The notes beneath the pieces were generated by a model. It worked only from the letters and a program-made list of their open reading frames with translations. It was not told the origin of the DNA and ran no database searches. Source: Kiritimatiellota bacterium (GTDB lineage: Bacteria > Verrucomicrobiota > Kiritimatiellia > JAAZAB01). Taken from it: DNA of 10,000 nucleotides. Of the stretch, positions 1 to 6,500 are shown one piece after another. The position numbers and the translations under genes are program-made. The DNA lies in the NCBI GenBank assembly GCA_008636095.1, contig VSJD01000083.1, forward strand, positions 1 to 10,000, written 5' to 3'. The number at the start of each line of letters is the position of its first letter. Within the stretch, counting starts at the first letter, position 1.

Positions 1-1
1 G

Positions 2-751
2 ATTGTTGCCTCATATAAAAATACCATTATGGCTGCCGTTCTGGTCATTGGCGTCCTGGCCCTTTCTGCCGGTGCCAAGGTGTTCTGGACCCGACCGGCG
101 GCCCGGGGCCATGCCGTGCTGGAAACCACCCGTGACTGGAAAACGGTCTATACCAGTTCCGTGCACATCAATGATGGCCAGGGTGACCTGACCATCATAG
201 GCTGTAACGAGCCCCTGGGCACGGTGATGACCAAACTCCGGCAGGCGTATGCCTCCTGCGAAATGCTGGAGACCTTCCGCCAGAATGAAACCCTGGGCTG
301 TGCGCGGATGCGCGAGGGCGGAACAATCGTAACCTTGCTGGCACTGGCGCCAAACCTGGCGTTGGCGCCAAACGCGCCGGAACAGACCGTGCTCTTTGTG
401 CTGACTCAGACACCTGGCGATGCTGACAAGTCGCGCGGACCGCCGTCCGCGCCGCGTCTGCGTGATCCATCGCCCTACCCCGGCAGTCGCGTGCAGACGT
501 ACTTGACCAGCGCGGAATCCCAAATGCAGTTGGAAATCTACGCTGTGGCGGCCATGCCGGAGGTCATCCAGGCCTATTACGAAAGCACCCTGCTCGGCCA
601 GGCGTGGATGCGCCTCGATCCCGCCGGCGCCTCCGCGAGCCTGGCAATATATCAGAAAGGCACCGCGCTTTGCGCCCTGCTGGTGCTCCCGGCCGGCGGC
701 GGCACCGAAAGTACGATTACAGTGTTGCACAAACGGCTAAAAATGGAATAA
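2..751 (+). CDS. Hypothetical membrane-anchored protein next to the tad cluster (5' end probably outside window)
   Basis: I do not recognise a family. The frame is open to the left edge, reading IVASYKNTI before the first ATG at 29. That ATG lies inside a hydrophobic stretch (about MAAVLVIGVLALSAGAKVF) and has no Shine-Dalgarno sequence, so the true start is probably upstream and the preceding Lys would orient one N-terminal membrane anchor. Counting from the ATG at 29 (240 residues), the rest is soluble and looks like two related halves, about 41-127 and 157-236. Each half begins with a Y-S/T strand, then an L-x-I strand, a P-x-V helix ending near a Tyr, and later a hydrophobic strand pair (GGTIVTLLALAPN and GTALCALLVLPA). 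A Pro/Arg-rich linker joins them. It ends 36 nt before cpaB on the same strand, so co-transcription and an accessory role in the pilus system are plausible but inferred. Confidence 0.6.
   Translation: MVASYKNTIMAAVLVIGVLALSAGAKVFWTRPAARGHAVLETTRDWKTVYTSSVHINDGQGDLTIIGCNEPLGTVMTKLRQAYASCEMLETFRQNETLGCARMREGGTIVTLLALAPNLALAPNAPEQTVLFVLTQTPGDADKSRGPPSAPRLRDPSPYPGSRVQTYLTSAESQMQLEIYAVAAMPEVIQAYYESTLLGQAWMRLDPAGASASLAIYQKGTALCALLVLPAGGGTESTITVLHKRLKME
338..373 (+). repeat. 18-bp in-frame tandem duplication
   Basis: Two adjacent 18-nt units (338-355 and 356-373) differ at two positions and encode LALAPN twice. The duplication sits in the first half of the hypothetical protein, just after a hydrophobic strand. 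It looks like a recent local slippage event that kept the frame. Confidence 0.75.
433..452. repeat. Perfect 8/4/8 GC-rich hairpin inside the hypothetical gene
   Basis: GCGCGGAC at 433-440 is the exact reverse complement of GTCCGCGC at 445-452, with loop CGCC. It encodes residues around SRGPPSAP, the linker between the two halves of the protein, where sequence constraint should be low. Confidence 0.6.
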
Positions 752-775
752 TGAATCCAATCACAGACTTTAAAC

Positions 776-781
776 AAGGAG
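776..781 (+). promoter_or_regulatory. Ribosome binding site of cpaB
   Basis: AAGGAG lies 6 nt before the ATG at 788. It is the only strong Shine-Dalgarno sequence in the plus-strand cluster and fixes the cpaB start. The starts of cpaF, tadB and tadC lack a comparable site, which suggests that cpaF and tadB rely on translational coupling. Confidence 0.8.
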
Positions 782-787
782 CATACC

Positions 788-1594
788 ATGAAGCAGAAAT
801 CCATTTTGATAATCGCCATCCTGGCCGGCCTGATCGCCTTCTGGCTCACCGGCCAGTACTTGCGACACGAACAGGAACGGATGCTGGGCGAGGCCAAGCG
901 CGTCTTCGTGATCGTGGCCAACCATGAACTGCCCGCCGGTTCAATTCTTAAAAATACCGATCTGGCCAAGGCGGCGGTATTCCAGAGCAGTGTGGGCGGT
1001 CGCGCCATTCTACCGGAATCCGTACGGGATATCGTGGGCAAAAAACTGCTGTTCAACATTAGTCGCGGCGACCCGATCCAGTGGTCGGATATTGACGTGC
1101 CGGCCCAGGGAACCGCGGGGTTGGCCCAGATGATTAATCTCACCATGCGGGCGGTTTCCATTCCCGTGGATGCGATTGCGTCGGTAAGTGGCATGGTCAA
1201 GCCCAACGACCATGTGGACATCCTGGGTACATTCGCATTCCCCTCGGCGACAGTGACCGGCAGCGTTGAAACCATCACGCTGACCGTACTCCAGGACGTG
1301 ACCGTCCTGGCCACCGGCCAGGCGCTGGCCAACCAGATTCCCGCGCCAGGGGTGCGCGCAGAGCGCGCACCGCGCAGTTACAGCGCGATCACGTTCGAAG
1401 TAACGCCCCGGGAAGCGGAACTGCTCGTGTTCGCCCAGACTGTCCGGGGCCGTTTGACCCTGGCTCTGCGGAACCCGGCTGATGTAACCTTTATCACCAA
1501 TCCCCCGTCCATTAATTTTGGCCATCTCCAGAAAAAATTGCCGGAACTGAATCTGATCCGCCAACGCGAAATCCGTCATAAGAAAGACATTTAA
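788..1594 (+). CDS. cpaB: Flp pilus assembly protein CpaB (RcpC family)
   Basis: CpaB/RcpC proteins are envelope components of the Tad pilus machine and are thought to act in the periplasm with the secretin. This 268-residue protein has the family's usual size. Residues 5-22 form an N-terminal membrane anchor. An SAF domain follows at about 40-103, with the typical start VIVANHELPAGSIL and the RGDPIQWSDID segment at 93-103. An RcpC-type domain spans about 118-230 and shows GMVKPNDHVDILG (135-147), TLTVLQDVTVLATG (164-177) and VTPREAELLVFAQ (205-217) ending in LALRNP. The short tail is basic. A strong ribosome site supports the start. The gene is followed after only 4 nt by the cpaF ATPase. 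No cpaC secretin or cpaE gene follows, unlike the common cpaABCEF order, so those parts must lie elsewhere. The identification is firm at family level. Confidence 0.93.
   Translation: MKQKSILIIAILAGLIAFWLTGQYLRHEQERMLGEAKRVFVIVANHELPAGSILKNTDLAKAAVFQSSVGGRAILPESVRDIVGKKLLFNISRGDPIQWSDIDVPAQGTAGLAQMINLTMRAVSIPVDAIASVSGMVKPNDHVDILGTFAFPSATVTGSVETITLTVLQDVTVLATGQALANQIPAPGVRAERAPRSYSAITFEVTPREAELLVFAQTVRGRLTLALRNPADVTFITNPPSINFGHLQKKLPELNLIRQREIRHKKDI
1351..1371. repeat. Perfect 9/3/9 hairpin inside cpaB
   Basis: GGTGCGCGC at 1351-1359 is the exact reverse complement of GCGCGCACC at 1363-1371, with loop AGA. It encodes about GVRAERAP (residues 188-195), a charged loop between two conserved strands of the RcpC domain. 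Confidence 0.65.
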
Positions 1595-1598
1595 CCAC

Positions 1599-3272
1599 AT
1601 GAGCGCTCTTCTCCAACTTGAAATCCACCGCTTGGGACACGGGGCGCAGACGCACGCGATCGAACACGGCATCTATCCGACGGGCGCGGAACAAGGTAAC
1701 AAAATCATTATTCCCGACAGCGATGTCGAGCCACGGCACGCCATTCTTATTTTCCGCCCAGACGGGTTTTACGTGGAGGACTTGAACAGCAAGGCCGGAA
1801 CGTTCTTGAATGAAGCTCCTGTCCGGGGCCGCGCCGCGTTCCGCGCCGGCGACATCATTCGGGTGGGCAACTGCCGCCTGATCCTTCGCCTTCTTGACCA
1901 AGCGGCGCCCCCGCCCGCGATCGCGGCATTCCCTCCATTGCCCGTTAACCTTACTCCATCGCCGCATGATGTTCTCGACCAGCAGTTGCACACCGAAAAA
2001 AGCCTGATCAAAAAACAGATTCACACCGAACTTTTGGAACGCCTGGACATCAAACGGCTGACGGCGGCCCACATCAAGAAAGCCGATCTACACGAACGCA
2101 CGCTGCAGGCCATCGAGCAAATTGTCCAGGAAGTGCGCGAACGTCTGCCCGCCTGGATTGATCCGGCGGCACTGACCAAAGAAATCTTCGATGAATCCGT
2201 CGGGCTCGGTCCGCTGGAAGACCTGCTGGCCGACCCGGACGTGACCGAAATCATGGTCAACCGGAACGATCAGGTCTACGTTGAAAAGCGCGGCAAACTG
2301 GAAATGAGCGACCGCGTGTTTATGGACGACAGTTCCGTACTGGCCATCATCGAGCGGATCGTGGCACCCATCGGCCGCCGAATTGATGAAAGCCAGCCCT
2401 ACGTTGACGCCCGCCTTAAGGATGGCTCACGGGTCAACGCCATCATCCCGCCGTTGGCGCTCAACGGACCGTGCCTGACGATCCGCAAGTTTTCCAAGAA
2501 CGTACTGACCATGCCGGAGCTGATTCAGCTGGGCACCCTGGCGCCCGAAATGGCCGATTTCTTGCGCCTGTGTGTGCAGTTGCGCAAAAACATCGTCGTC
2601 TCCGGCGGGACAGGATCGGGCAAAACCACTTTTCTAAACGTCATGGGTTCGTTTCTGCCGGAAACGGATCGCATCGTCACGATCGAGGACTCGGCCGAAC
2701 TGCGCCTGCCCCAGGCGCATGTGGTCCGGCTGGAGTCGCGGCCGCCTAATATGGAAGGACGCGGCGCCGTGACCATCCGCGACCTCCTGCGCAACGCCTT
2801 GCGGATGCGCCCGGACCGTATTGTGATCGGCGAGTGCCGGGGCGGGGAGTCGCTGGACATGTTACAGGCCATGAATACCGGGCACGATGGGTCCCTGACC
2901 ACCGCACATGCCAACTCGCCGCGCGATGTAATTGCCCGGCTGGAAACCATGACACTAATGTCGGGCGTCGAATTGCCCTCCCGCGCCATTCGCGAACAGA
3001 TTGCCTCGGCAATTCACATGGTCGTTCAGACCGCCCGAATGAGCGATGGCACGCGCAAGGTAACCCACATCACGGAAATTTCAGGTCTGGAGGGGGACCG
3101 CATCACCATGCAGGACCTGTTTACCTTCACCCAGACCGGGCTCGATCAAAACGGCAAGGTCATCGGCCGTTTCGAAGCCACCGGCTCCGTACCGACCTTT
3201 ATTGAGGAAATCAAAATCCGTGGGCTTTCGTTAGCCATGAGCATCTTTGATACGCGCAAATGGAAACATTGA
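1599..3272 (+). CDS. cpaF: FHA domain-CpaF/TadA fusion, Tad pilus assembly ATPase
   Basis: This is the cytoplasmic hexameric ATPase of the secretion ATPase (VirB11/PulE) superfamily that powers Flp pilin assembly. At 557 residues it is longer than typical CpaF because of an added N-terminal FHA-like domain (about 20-98) and a Pro/Ala linker (about 101-122). The CpaF N-domain runs from about 130 and includes GLGPLEDLL (202-210) and DPDVTEIMVN. The ATPase core has Walker A GGTGSGKT (336-343, Lys342), an acidic box IEDSAEL (Glu363), Walker B RPDRIVIGE (Glu412), and a His box NTGHDGSLTTAHANS (426-440, His429 and His437). All catalytic motifs are intact. In contrast the FHA domain lacks its usual phosphothreonine-contact residues: the GR pair reads GA (29-30), the SRxH motif reads EPRH (44-47) and the NGT motif reads AGT (66-68). 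It starts 4 nt after cpaB and overlaps tadB by 13 nt. No clear ribosome site is present, so translational coupling is likely. Confidence 0.95.
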   Translation: MSALLQLEIHRLGHGAQTHAIEHGIYPTGAEQGNKIIIPDSDVEPRHAILIFRPDGFYVEDLNSKAGTFLNEAPVRGRAAFRAGDIIRVGNCRLILRLLDQAAPPPAIAAFPPLPVNLTPSPHDVLDQQLHTEKSLIKKQIHTELLERLDIKRLTAAHIKKADLHERTLQAIEQIVQEVRERLPAWIDPAALTKEIFDESVGLGPLEDLLADPDVTEIMVNRNDQVYVEKRGKLEMSDRVFMDDSSVLAIIERIVAPIGRRIDESQPYVDARLKDGSRVNAIIPPLALNGPCLTIRKFSKNVLTMPELIQLGTLAPEMADFLRLCVQLRKNIVVSGGTGSGKTTFLNVMGSFLPETDRIVTIEDSAELRLPQAHVVRLESRPPNMEGRGAVTIRDLLRNALRMRPDRIVIGECRGGESLDMLQAMNTGHDGSLTTAHANSPRDVIARLETMTLMSGVELPSRAIREQIASAIHMVVQTARMSDGTRKVTHITEISGLEGDRITMQDLFTFTQTGLDQNGKVIGRFEATGSVPTFIEEIKIRGLSLAMSIFDTRKWKH

Positions 3273-4159
3273 CCAATACCGCCGGGCTTTGGCTGATTCC
3301 GACCCTGTACCTGGTCTGCTTCAGCGGGTTGACCTATGCCTTTATGCTGGCCCTGCGCGCCGGTGCAGACAGCTACGAAAGGGTGTATAGCGAACAGACG
3401 GCGCGCCAGTTTGCCGACATATTTTTCTTCATCCCCCCGCGGCGCATCCGGGACCTTGCCTGGACCGCTGCCATTGCCTTCTTCCTGATTTTATTTTTTT
3501 TCGCCGGCGATTTTAAAACTGTCGCCGGCTTCCTGCGTGGGCTATTCATCGGTGTTTTGGCCGGCCTGGTGGCACTTGCCCTTCCGCGATGGTACCTGGG
3601 AATCCTTAAACAGCGGCGCCTGCGGCTTTTCAACGAGCAACTTGTAGATGCCCTGATGACCATGAGCAGCGCCTTGCGCGCCGGTTCCAGCATTACGCAG
3701 ACCTTCGAACATATCGTCCGGCAAAACCTGCCCCCGATTTCCCAGGAGTTTGATCTTTTCCTCCAGCAGACCCGTATCGGCGTTAAATTTGAAGACGCGC
3801 TGGTCAATCTGGAAAAGCGGGTGGCCAGCGAGGATTTGACGCTCATGATCCGCTCGATCGAGATTGCCCGGCAGACCGGCGGGAACCTGACGGAAGTGTT
3901 CGATAAAATTGCCGGTGTGATTCGCGAGCGCATCCGTATCCAGGGGCGCATCCAAACGCTGACTTCACAGGGGCGCATGCAGGGAATCGTTGTAGGTCTC
4001 ATGCCGATCGCGCTCATCTTTGCCCTGTTCCTGCTGGATCCCGTGATGATGACCGCGTTTTTTACGTCAAGCGCCGGAATTCTGACCGGATGCCTGGCCC
4101 TATGCCTGGAACTTATCGGCGCCTTGCTAATCCGCAAAATCATGCGGATTGATATCTGA
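3260..4159 (+). CDS. tadB: Tad pilus inner-membrane platform protein TadB (T2SSF domain)
   Basis: TadB pairs with TadC to form the inner-membrane platform on which the CpaF ATPase acts. This 299-residue protein has the family layout: hydrophobic segments at about 9-32, 66-82 and 91-109, a cytoplasmic T2SSF helical domain at about 124-230, and membrane segments at about 241-259 and 270-291. Within the T2SSF domain, EQLVDALMTMSSALRAGSS (126-144) and IARQTGGNLTEVFDKIA (202-218) are the typical TadB signatures, followed by IRIQGRIQTLTSQGRMQG. The ATG at 3260 overlaps the end of cpaF by 13 nt; an in-frame TTG at 3269 is a possible alternative. The gene is close to cpaF but separated from its partner tadC by a repeat-bearing gap, which is unusual because the two are commonly adjacent. 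Confidence 0.93.
   Translation: METLTNTAGLWLIPTLYLVCFSGLTYAFMLALRAGADSYERVYSEQTARQFADIFFFIPPRRIRDLAWTAAIAFFLILFFFAGDFKTVAGFLRGLFIGVLAGLVALALPRWYLGILKQRRLRLFNEQLVDALMTMSSALRAGSSITQTFEHIVRQNLPPISQEFDLFLQQTRIGVKFEDALVNLEKRVASEDLTLMIRSIEIARQTGGNLTEVFDKIAGVIRERIRIQGRIQTLTSQGRMQGIVVGLMPIALIFALFLLDPVMMTAFFTSSAGILTGCLALCLELIGALLIRKIMRIDI
3503..3529. repeat. 8-bp GC-rich inverted repeat inside tadB
   Basis: GCCGGCGA at 3503-3510 is the exact reverse complement of TCGCCGGC at 3522-3529, with an 11-nt AT-rich loop. It encodes the short connection AGDFKTVAG (82-90) between two membrane segments, so it again falls in an unconstrained loop. Confidence 0.45.
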
Positions 4160-4222
4160 AATCTGCTATAAGGCAAACAGGCGGTAGGCAGTTAGGAAGA
4201 TAACGATGATAGTTGCAAAAAC

Positions 4223-4293
4223 GTTCTTCGTCCTTGGTTCCTCGTTAATCCGAAACGAAGAACGAAGAACCAAGAACCAAGAACAATGAACTG
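4223..4293. repeat. Heptad-periodic inverted repeat (AACGAAG/AACCAAG type), copy 1, between tadB and tadC
   Basis: From 4254 the plus strand reads as 7-nt words: AACGAAG, AACGAAG, AACCAAG, AACCAAG, AACAATG, AACTG. The left arm 4223-4246, read on the minus strand, is built from the same words (AACGAGG, AACCAAG, GACGAAG, AAC). Paired in the best register the arms match at 21 of 24 positions, with the mismatches at variable word positions. The loop is 7 or 14 nt depending on register. It occupies much of the 167-nt gap. No T tract follows, so a plain terminator is unlikely and read-through into tadC is expected. The rest of the gap (4160-4222 and 4294-4326) shows nothing I can name. Confidence 0.85.
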
Positions 4294-4326
4294 TTTAGTC
4301 CGCATTCCCTAACAAACCGAGTTTAC

Positions 4327-5253
4327 ATGGACCTTATCATCATAATCAGCCTGGGCGTGTTGTGGGCGGTGTTTGCCGCCGGCATCACTTGGCACCTGGC
4401 GCAGACGGTCTTTGCCATTACATACGTAACGCTGGCCGATGGGCGTCGCCAAGAGCGGCGTCTTCCGATGCTCTTCCGGGTATTACTACCACTGACCCCT
4501 TCCCTGACGCCGTTTTTCCGTAAGCCGCGCTTTCGAAAAGCTCGCGAGCAGGCGCTGATTAGCCTCACTTCCGGAGGATTTGATGATGTCATCTCACCGG
4601 ATGAATTCATGGCACTGCGGGTGCTGACGCCGATCGTTGTGGTTCCCGTGCTGAGCATTCCGGTCATCAGCGCGTTCGCCTGGATTCAGGGCCCCGCGGA
4701 TAGTGGTTTGGGCGTACGGCTCGTGGCCTTGTTCGGCGCCCTGTTGCTGACGATGATCATGTACCCGTCCTGGTGGATCAAACAGGCTGTCGCTCTCCGG
4801 CATCGGCTGATTCTGAAAGCCCTGCCGTTTGTTATTGATTTACTTACGCTTTCGGTAGAGGCCGGCCTCGACTTCATGACCGCGATCAAAAACATTGTGG
4901 AACGGAGGCCGCCCGATCCGATCGCCGAGGAGTTATCGCGGGTCTTGTTTGAAATTCAGCTCGGCAAGACGCGGCACGAGGCACTGTCCCGTCTTGCAGA
5001 ACGCGTGCGTCAGCCGGACATCCAGTCCCTGGTCATGGCCCTGGTCCAGGCCGACGAACTGGGCGTCAGCATCGGCGCCACGTTACGGATCCAGTCCGAC
5101 CAAATCCGCGCCAAGCGCTTCATGCGCGCCGAGAAACTGGCCAACGAGGCCCCGGTCAAAATGCTGTTCCCGCTGGTGGTCTGCATTTTTCCGGCCGTCT
5201 TTTTGATCATGCTGGGACCCATTATTTTGCAGATGCTGAAGTACGGATTTTAG
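4327..5253 (+). CDS. tadC: Tad pilus inner-membrane platform protein TadC (T2SSF domain)
   Basis: TadC is the second inner-membrane platform protein of the Tad machine and works with TadB. The 308-residue product has an N-terminal membrane segment (about 3-30), two more at about 98-119 and 129-148, a cytoplasmic T2SSF domain at about 165-275, and a C-terminal segment at about 279-303. Diagnostic stretches are LPFVIDLLTLSVEAGLDF (166-183), VMALVQADELGVSIGATL (236-253), RAEKLANEAPVKMLFPLV (267-284) and the end FLIMLGPIILQML. The ATG at 4327 has no good Shine-Dalgarno sequence. The gene is flanked on both sides by copies of the same heptad-periodic hairpin family, and no further tad gene follows on the plus strand, so the cluster ends here. 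tadD, pilins, secretin and prepilin peptidase are not in the window. Confidence 0.94.
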   Translation: MDLIIIISLGVLWAVFAAGITWHLAQTVFAITYVTLADGRRQERRLPMLFRVLLPLTPSLTPFFRKPRFRKAREQALISLTSGGFDDVISPDEFMALRVLTPIVVVPVLSIPVISAFAWIQGPADSGLGVRLVALFGALLLTMIMYPSWWIKQAVALRHRLILKALPFVIDLLTLSVEAGLDFMTAIKNIVERRPPDPIAEELSRVLFEIQLGKTRHEALSRLAERVRQPDIQSLVMALVQADELGVSIGATLRIQSDQIRAKRFMRAEKLANEAPVKMLFPLVVCIFPAVFLIMLGPIILQMLKYGF

Positions 5254-5266
5254 GCAGCAGCAAAAC

Positions 5267-5319
5267 GTTCTTAGTTCTTGGTTGATTCAAAACGAAGAAC
5301 AAAGAACCATGATTTTTTT
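5267..5319 (+). terminator. Heptad-periodic hairpin copy 2 with T tract, likely tadC terminator
   Basis: The left arm 5267-5283 and right arm 5291-5307 pair at 15 of 17 positions around the 7-nt loop GATTCAA. Both mismatches fall exactly one per heptad (stem positions 7 and 14). The right arm reads AACGAAG, AACAAAG, AACCATG, the same word family as at 4254-4293. Seven T residues at 5313-5319 follow five bases after the stem, so it can act as an intrinsic terminator for the pilus cluster. It lies between convergent genes; in the minus direction only a short TTTT follows, so termination of the permease gene is less certain. Confidence 0.7.
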
Positions 5320-5332
5320 GGAACGATTCCCA

Positions 5333-6331
5333 TCACAGCCCCAGCAGGCGGACGAGGTAATACAGCACCGGCACGGTCAGGATACTCCCGAGGGTCGAAT
5401 AAAAAATGGCGCGCGCCGCCAGGGGTGTATCGCCGCCAAAGCGTTCGGTGACGATACTGCAACTGATGGCCACGGGCATGGCCGCAATCAGGTAGGTGGT
5501 CATACGCGTCACTTCCGGAATACGCAATCCAAGCAAGATAGCGGCCGTAAATATTGCGATGGTTATTGCGGGCGCAACCAACAGCCGCAACACGATCACC
5601 CCGACAAAATCGCGCGTCGGGTAATGATCAGCCAGATTCAAACTGCCTAACTGCGACCCTGTGATCACGAGTGAAAGTGGAATCGTAAGGCTCCCCAGCA
5701 TGGCCAATGCCTGGACTACGGACGCGGACGCAAGCACACCGACCGAGGCTCCGGCCACGGCCACGGTTTCCAGCGTACGCGTGAACGGCAACACCAGCGC
5801 AATGACAATCCCAGCCACTGTGGCGACCAATCCGTGATTCATGGCCAATTCCTTGAATGCCACCTTGCGCGGCATTGTCCCTCGCAAGGTCCAGACCCCG
5901 ATCGTCCACAGCATCAACTGGGCGCCCACATTGCAGAGCAAAACATCGCGCACGCCGGCATCACCAAAGAGCTTTTCCACAATCGGCAGGGGAAAGAACA
6001 CCCAATTCGGCATTGCCACCAGGAATACGGCGGTGGCCAGGGCGCCCTTGTGACGAAAGAGCGGCATACCCAACTGCCCCACGACTTTGGCAATGACAAT
6101 CACGGCGGCGCCGAGGATCGGCACGAACCAGCTTTCGCGCAGAACCTGGGGATTAACGGTGCGCAGCATTTGCGTGAAGACCATGGCGGGAAAAATCATG
6201 TCCACCAGCAAGCGACTGAGGACCCGGCCGGCGTTGTCGGTGATAAGGGCGCGCTTGCGCGCCACCCACCCAAGCGCCATGACCAGGAACATGGAGGCAA
6301 TCTTTAATAAAACTATCAGAAAATCAGACAT
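5333..6331 (-). CDS. AEC-family (auxin efflux carrier-like) permease
   Basis: The 332-residue product is strongly hydrophobic with about ten predicted membrane segments, as in the bacterial AEC family (Mem_trans), which includes malate and other organic-acid permeases. Family-like features are the N-terminal segment MFLVMALGWVARKR with a following Arg/Lys pair, the helix around VDMIFPAMVFTQM (43-55), AMPNWVFFPLPIVEKLFGD (106-124) with its helix-breaking prolines, a central hydrophilic region near 151-165, and the C-terminal pair AAMPVAISCSIVTERFGGD (283-301). The two halves look structurally repeated, as is usual for the family. The substrate cannot be told from sequence. The start is supported by AGGA 8 nt upstream. 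It lies 161 nt downstream of truA on the same strand and ends about 13 nt from the T tract of the tadC terminator. Confidence 0.88.
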   Translation of the reverse strand: MSDFLIVLLKIASMFLVMALGWVARKRALITDNAGRVLSRLLVDMIFPAMVFTQMLRTVNPQVLRESWFVPILGAAVIVIAKVVGQLGMPLFRHKGALATAVFLVAMPNWVFFPLPIVEKLFGDAGVRDVLLCNVGAQLMLWTIGVWTLRGTMPRKVAFKELAMNHGLVATVAGIVIALVLPFTRTLETVAVAGASVGVLASASVVQALAMLGSLTIPLSLVITGSQLGSLNLADHYPTRDFVGVIVLRLLVAPAITIAIFTAAILLGLRIPEVTRMTTYLIAAMPVAISCSIVTERFGGDTPLAARAIFYSTLGSILTVPVLYYLVRLLGL

Positions 6332-6339
6332 TGGAATAA

Positions 6340-6343
6340 TCCT
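6340..6343 (-). promoter_or_regulatory. Ribosome binding site of the AEC permease
   Basis: On the minus strand AGGA lies 8 nt before the ATG at 6331. It abuts the AATGGAA heptad at 6346, so the repeat arm lies directly next to the translation start region of this gene. Confidence 0.65.
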
Positions 6344-6345
6344 AA

Positions 6346-6500
6346 AATGGAAAATGGCTGATGGTTAATGATCAATGAAGACTGACGATCAAAATGGCTC
6401 GAATTATTTACTCGGCCGCAACATATCTGCTAAACACAGCTTGACGTTTACCCGACTTCGGCGCGTTTCATCAACCATTCCCCATGAACCATTTACCATT
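6346..6500. repeat. Heptad-periodic inverted arms (AATGGTT type) between truA and the AEC gene
   Basis: Plus strand from 6346 reads AATGGAA, AATGGCT, GATGGTT, AATGATC, AATGAAG (to 6380). Minus strand from 6500 down to 6466 reads AATGGTA, AATGGTT, CATGGGG, AATGGTT, GATGAAA. The arms therefore face each other, with about 85 nt of unassigned sequence between them (6381-6465). The truA stop codon TAA (6495-6493) is formed inside the first two heptads of the right arm. I found no convincing promoter in the 85-nt centre. Confidence 0.8.

Noticed and set aside
11..730. 239-residue minus-strand frame opposite the hypothetical gene
   Set aside because: Rich in His, Arg, Gln and Gly with no recognisable motif or ribosome site. 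The plus frame has a membrane anchor, balanced composition and fits the operon.
652..1332. 226-residue minus-strand frame over cpaB
   Set aside because: Covers the clear CpaB coding region, has no family motifs, and its composition is that of an antisense shadow.
3373..4176. 267-residue minus-strand frame over tadB
   Set aside because: Arg/Ser-rich antisense frame of a well-conserved T2SSF gene; no motif or start signal.
4171..4197. AGGC words after tadB considered as another heptad repeat
   Set aside because: The AGG spacing is 8, 7 and 8 nt, not a steady 7, and no facing arm was found. It may be a decayed copy but I cannot support it.
6381..6465. Possible promoter for the AEC gene between the heptad arms
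   Set aside because: No -35/-10 pair with acceptable spacing stands out on the minus strand; AT-rich words alone are not enough.
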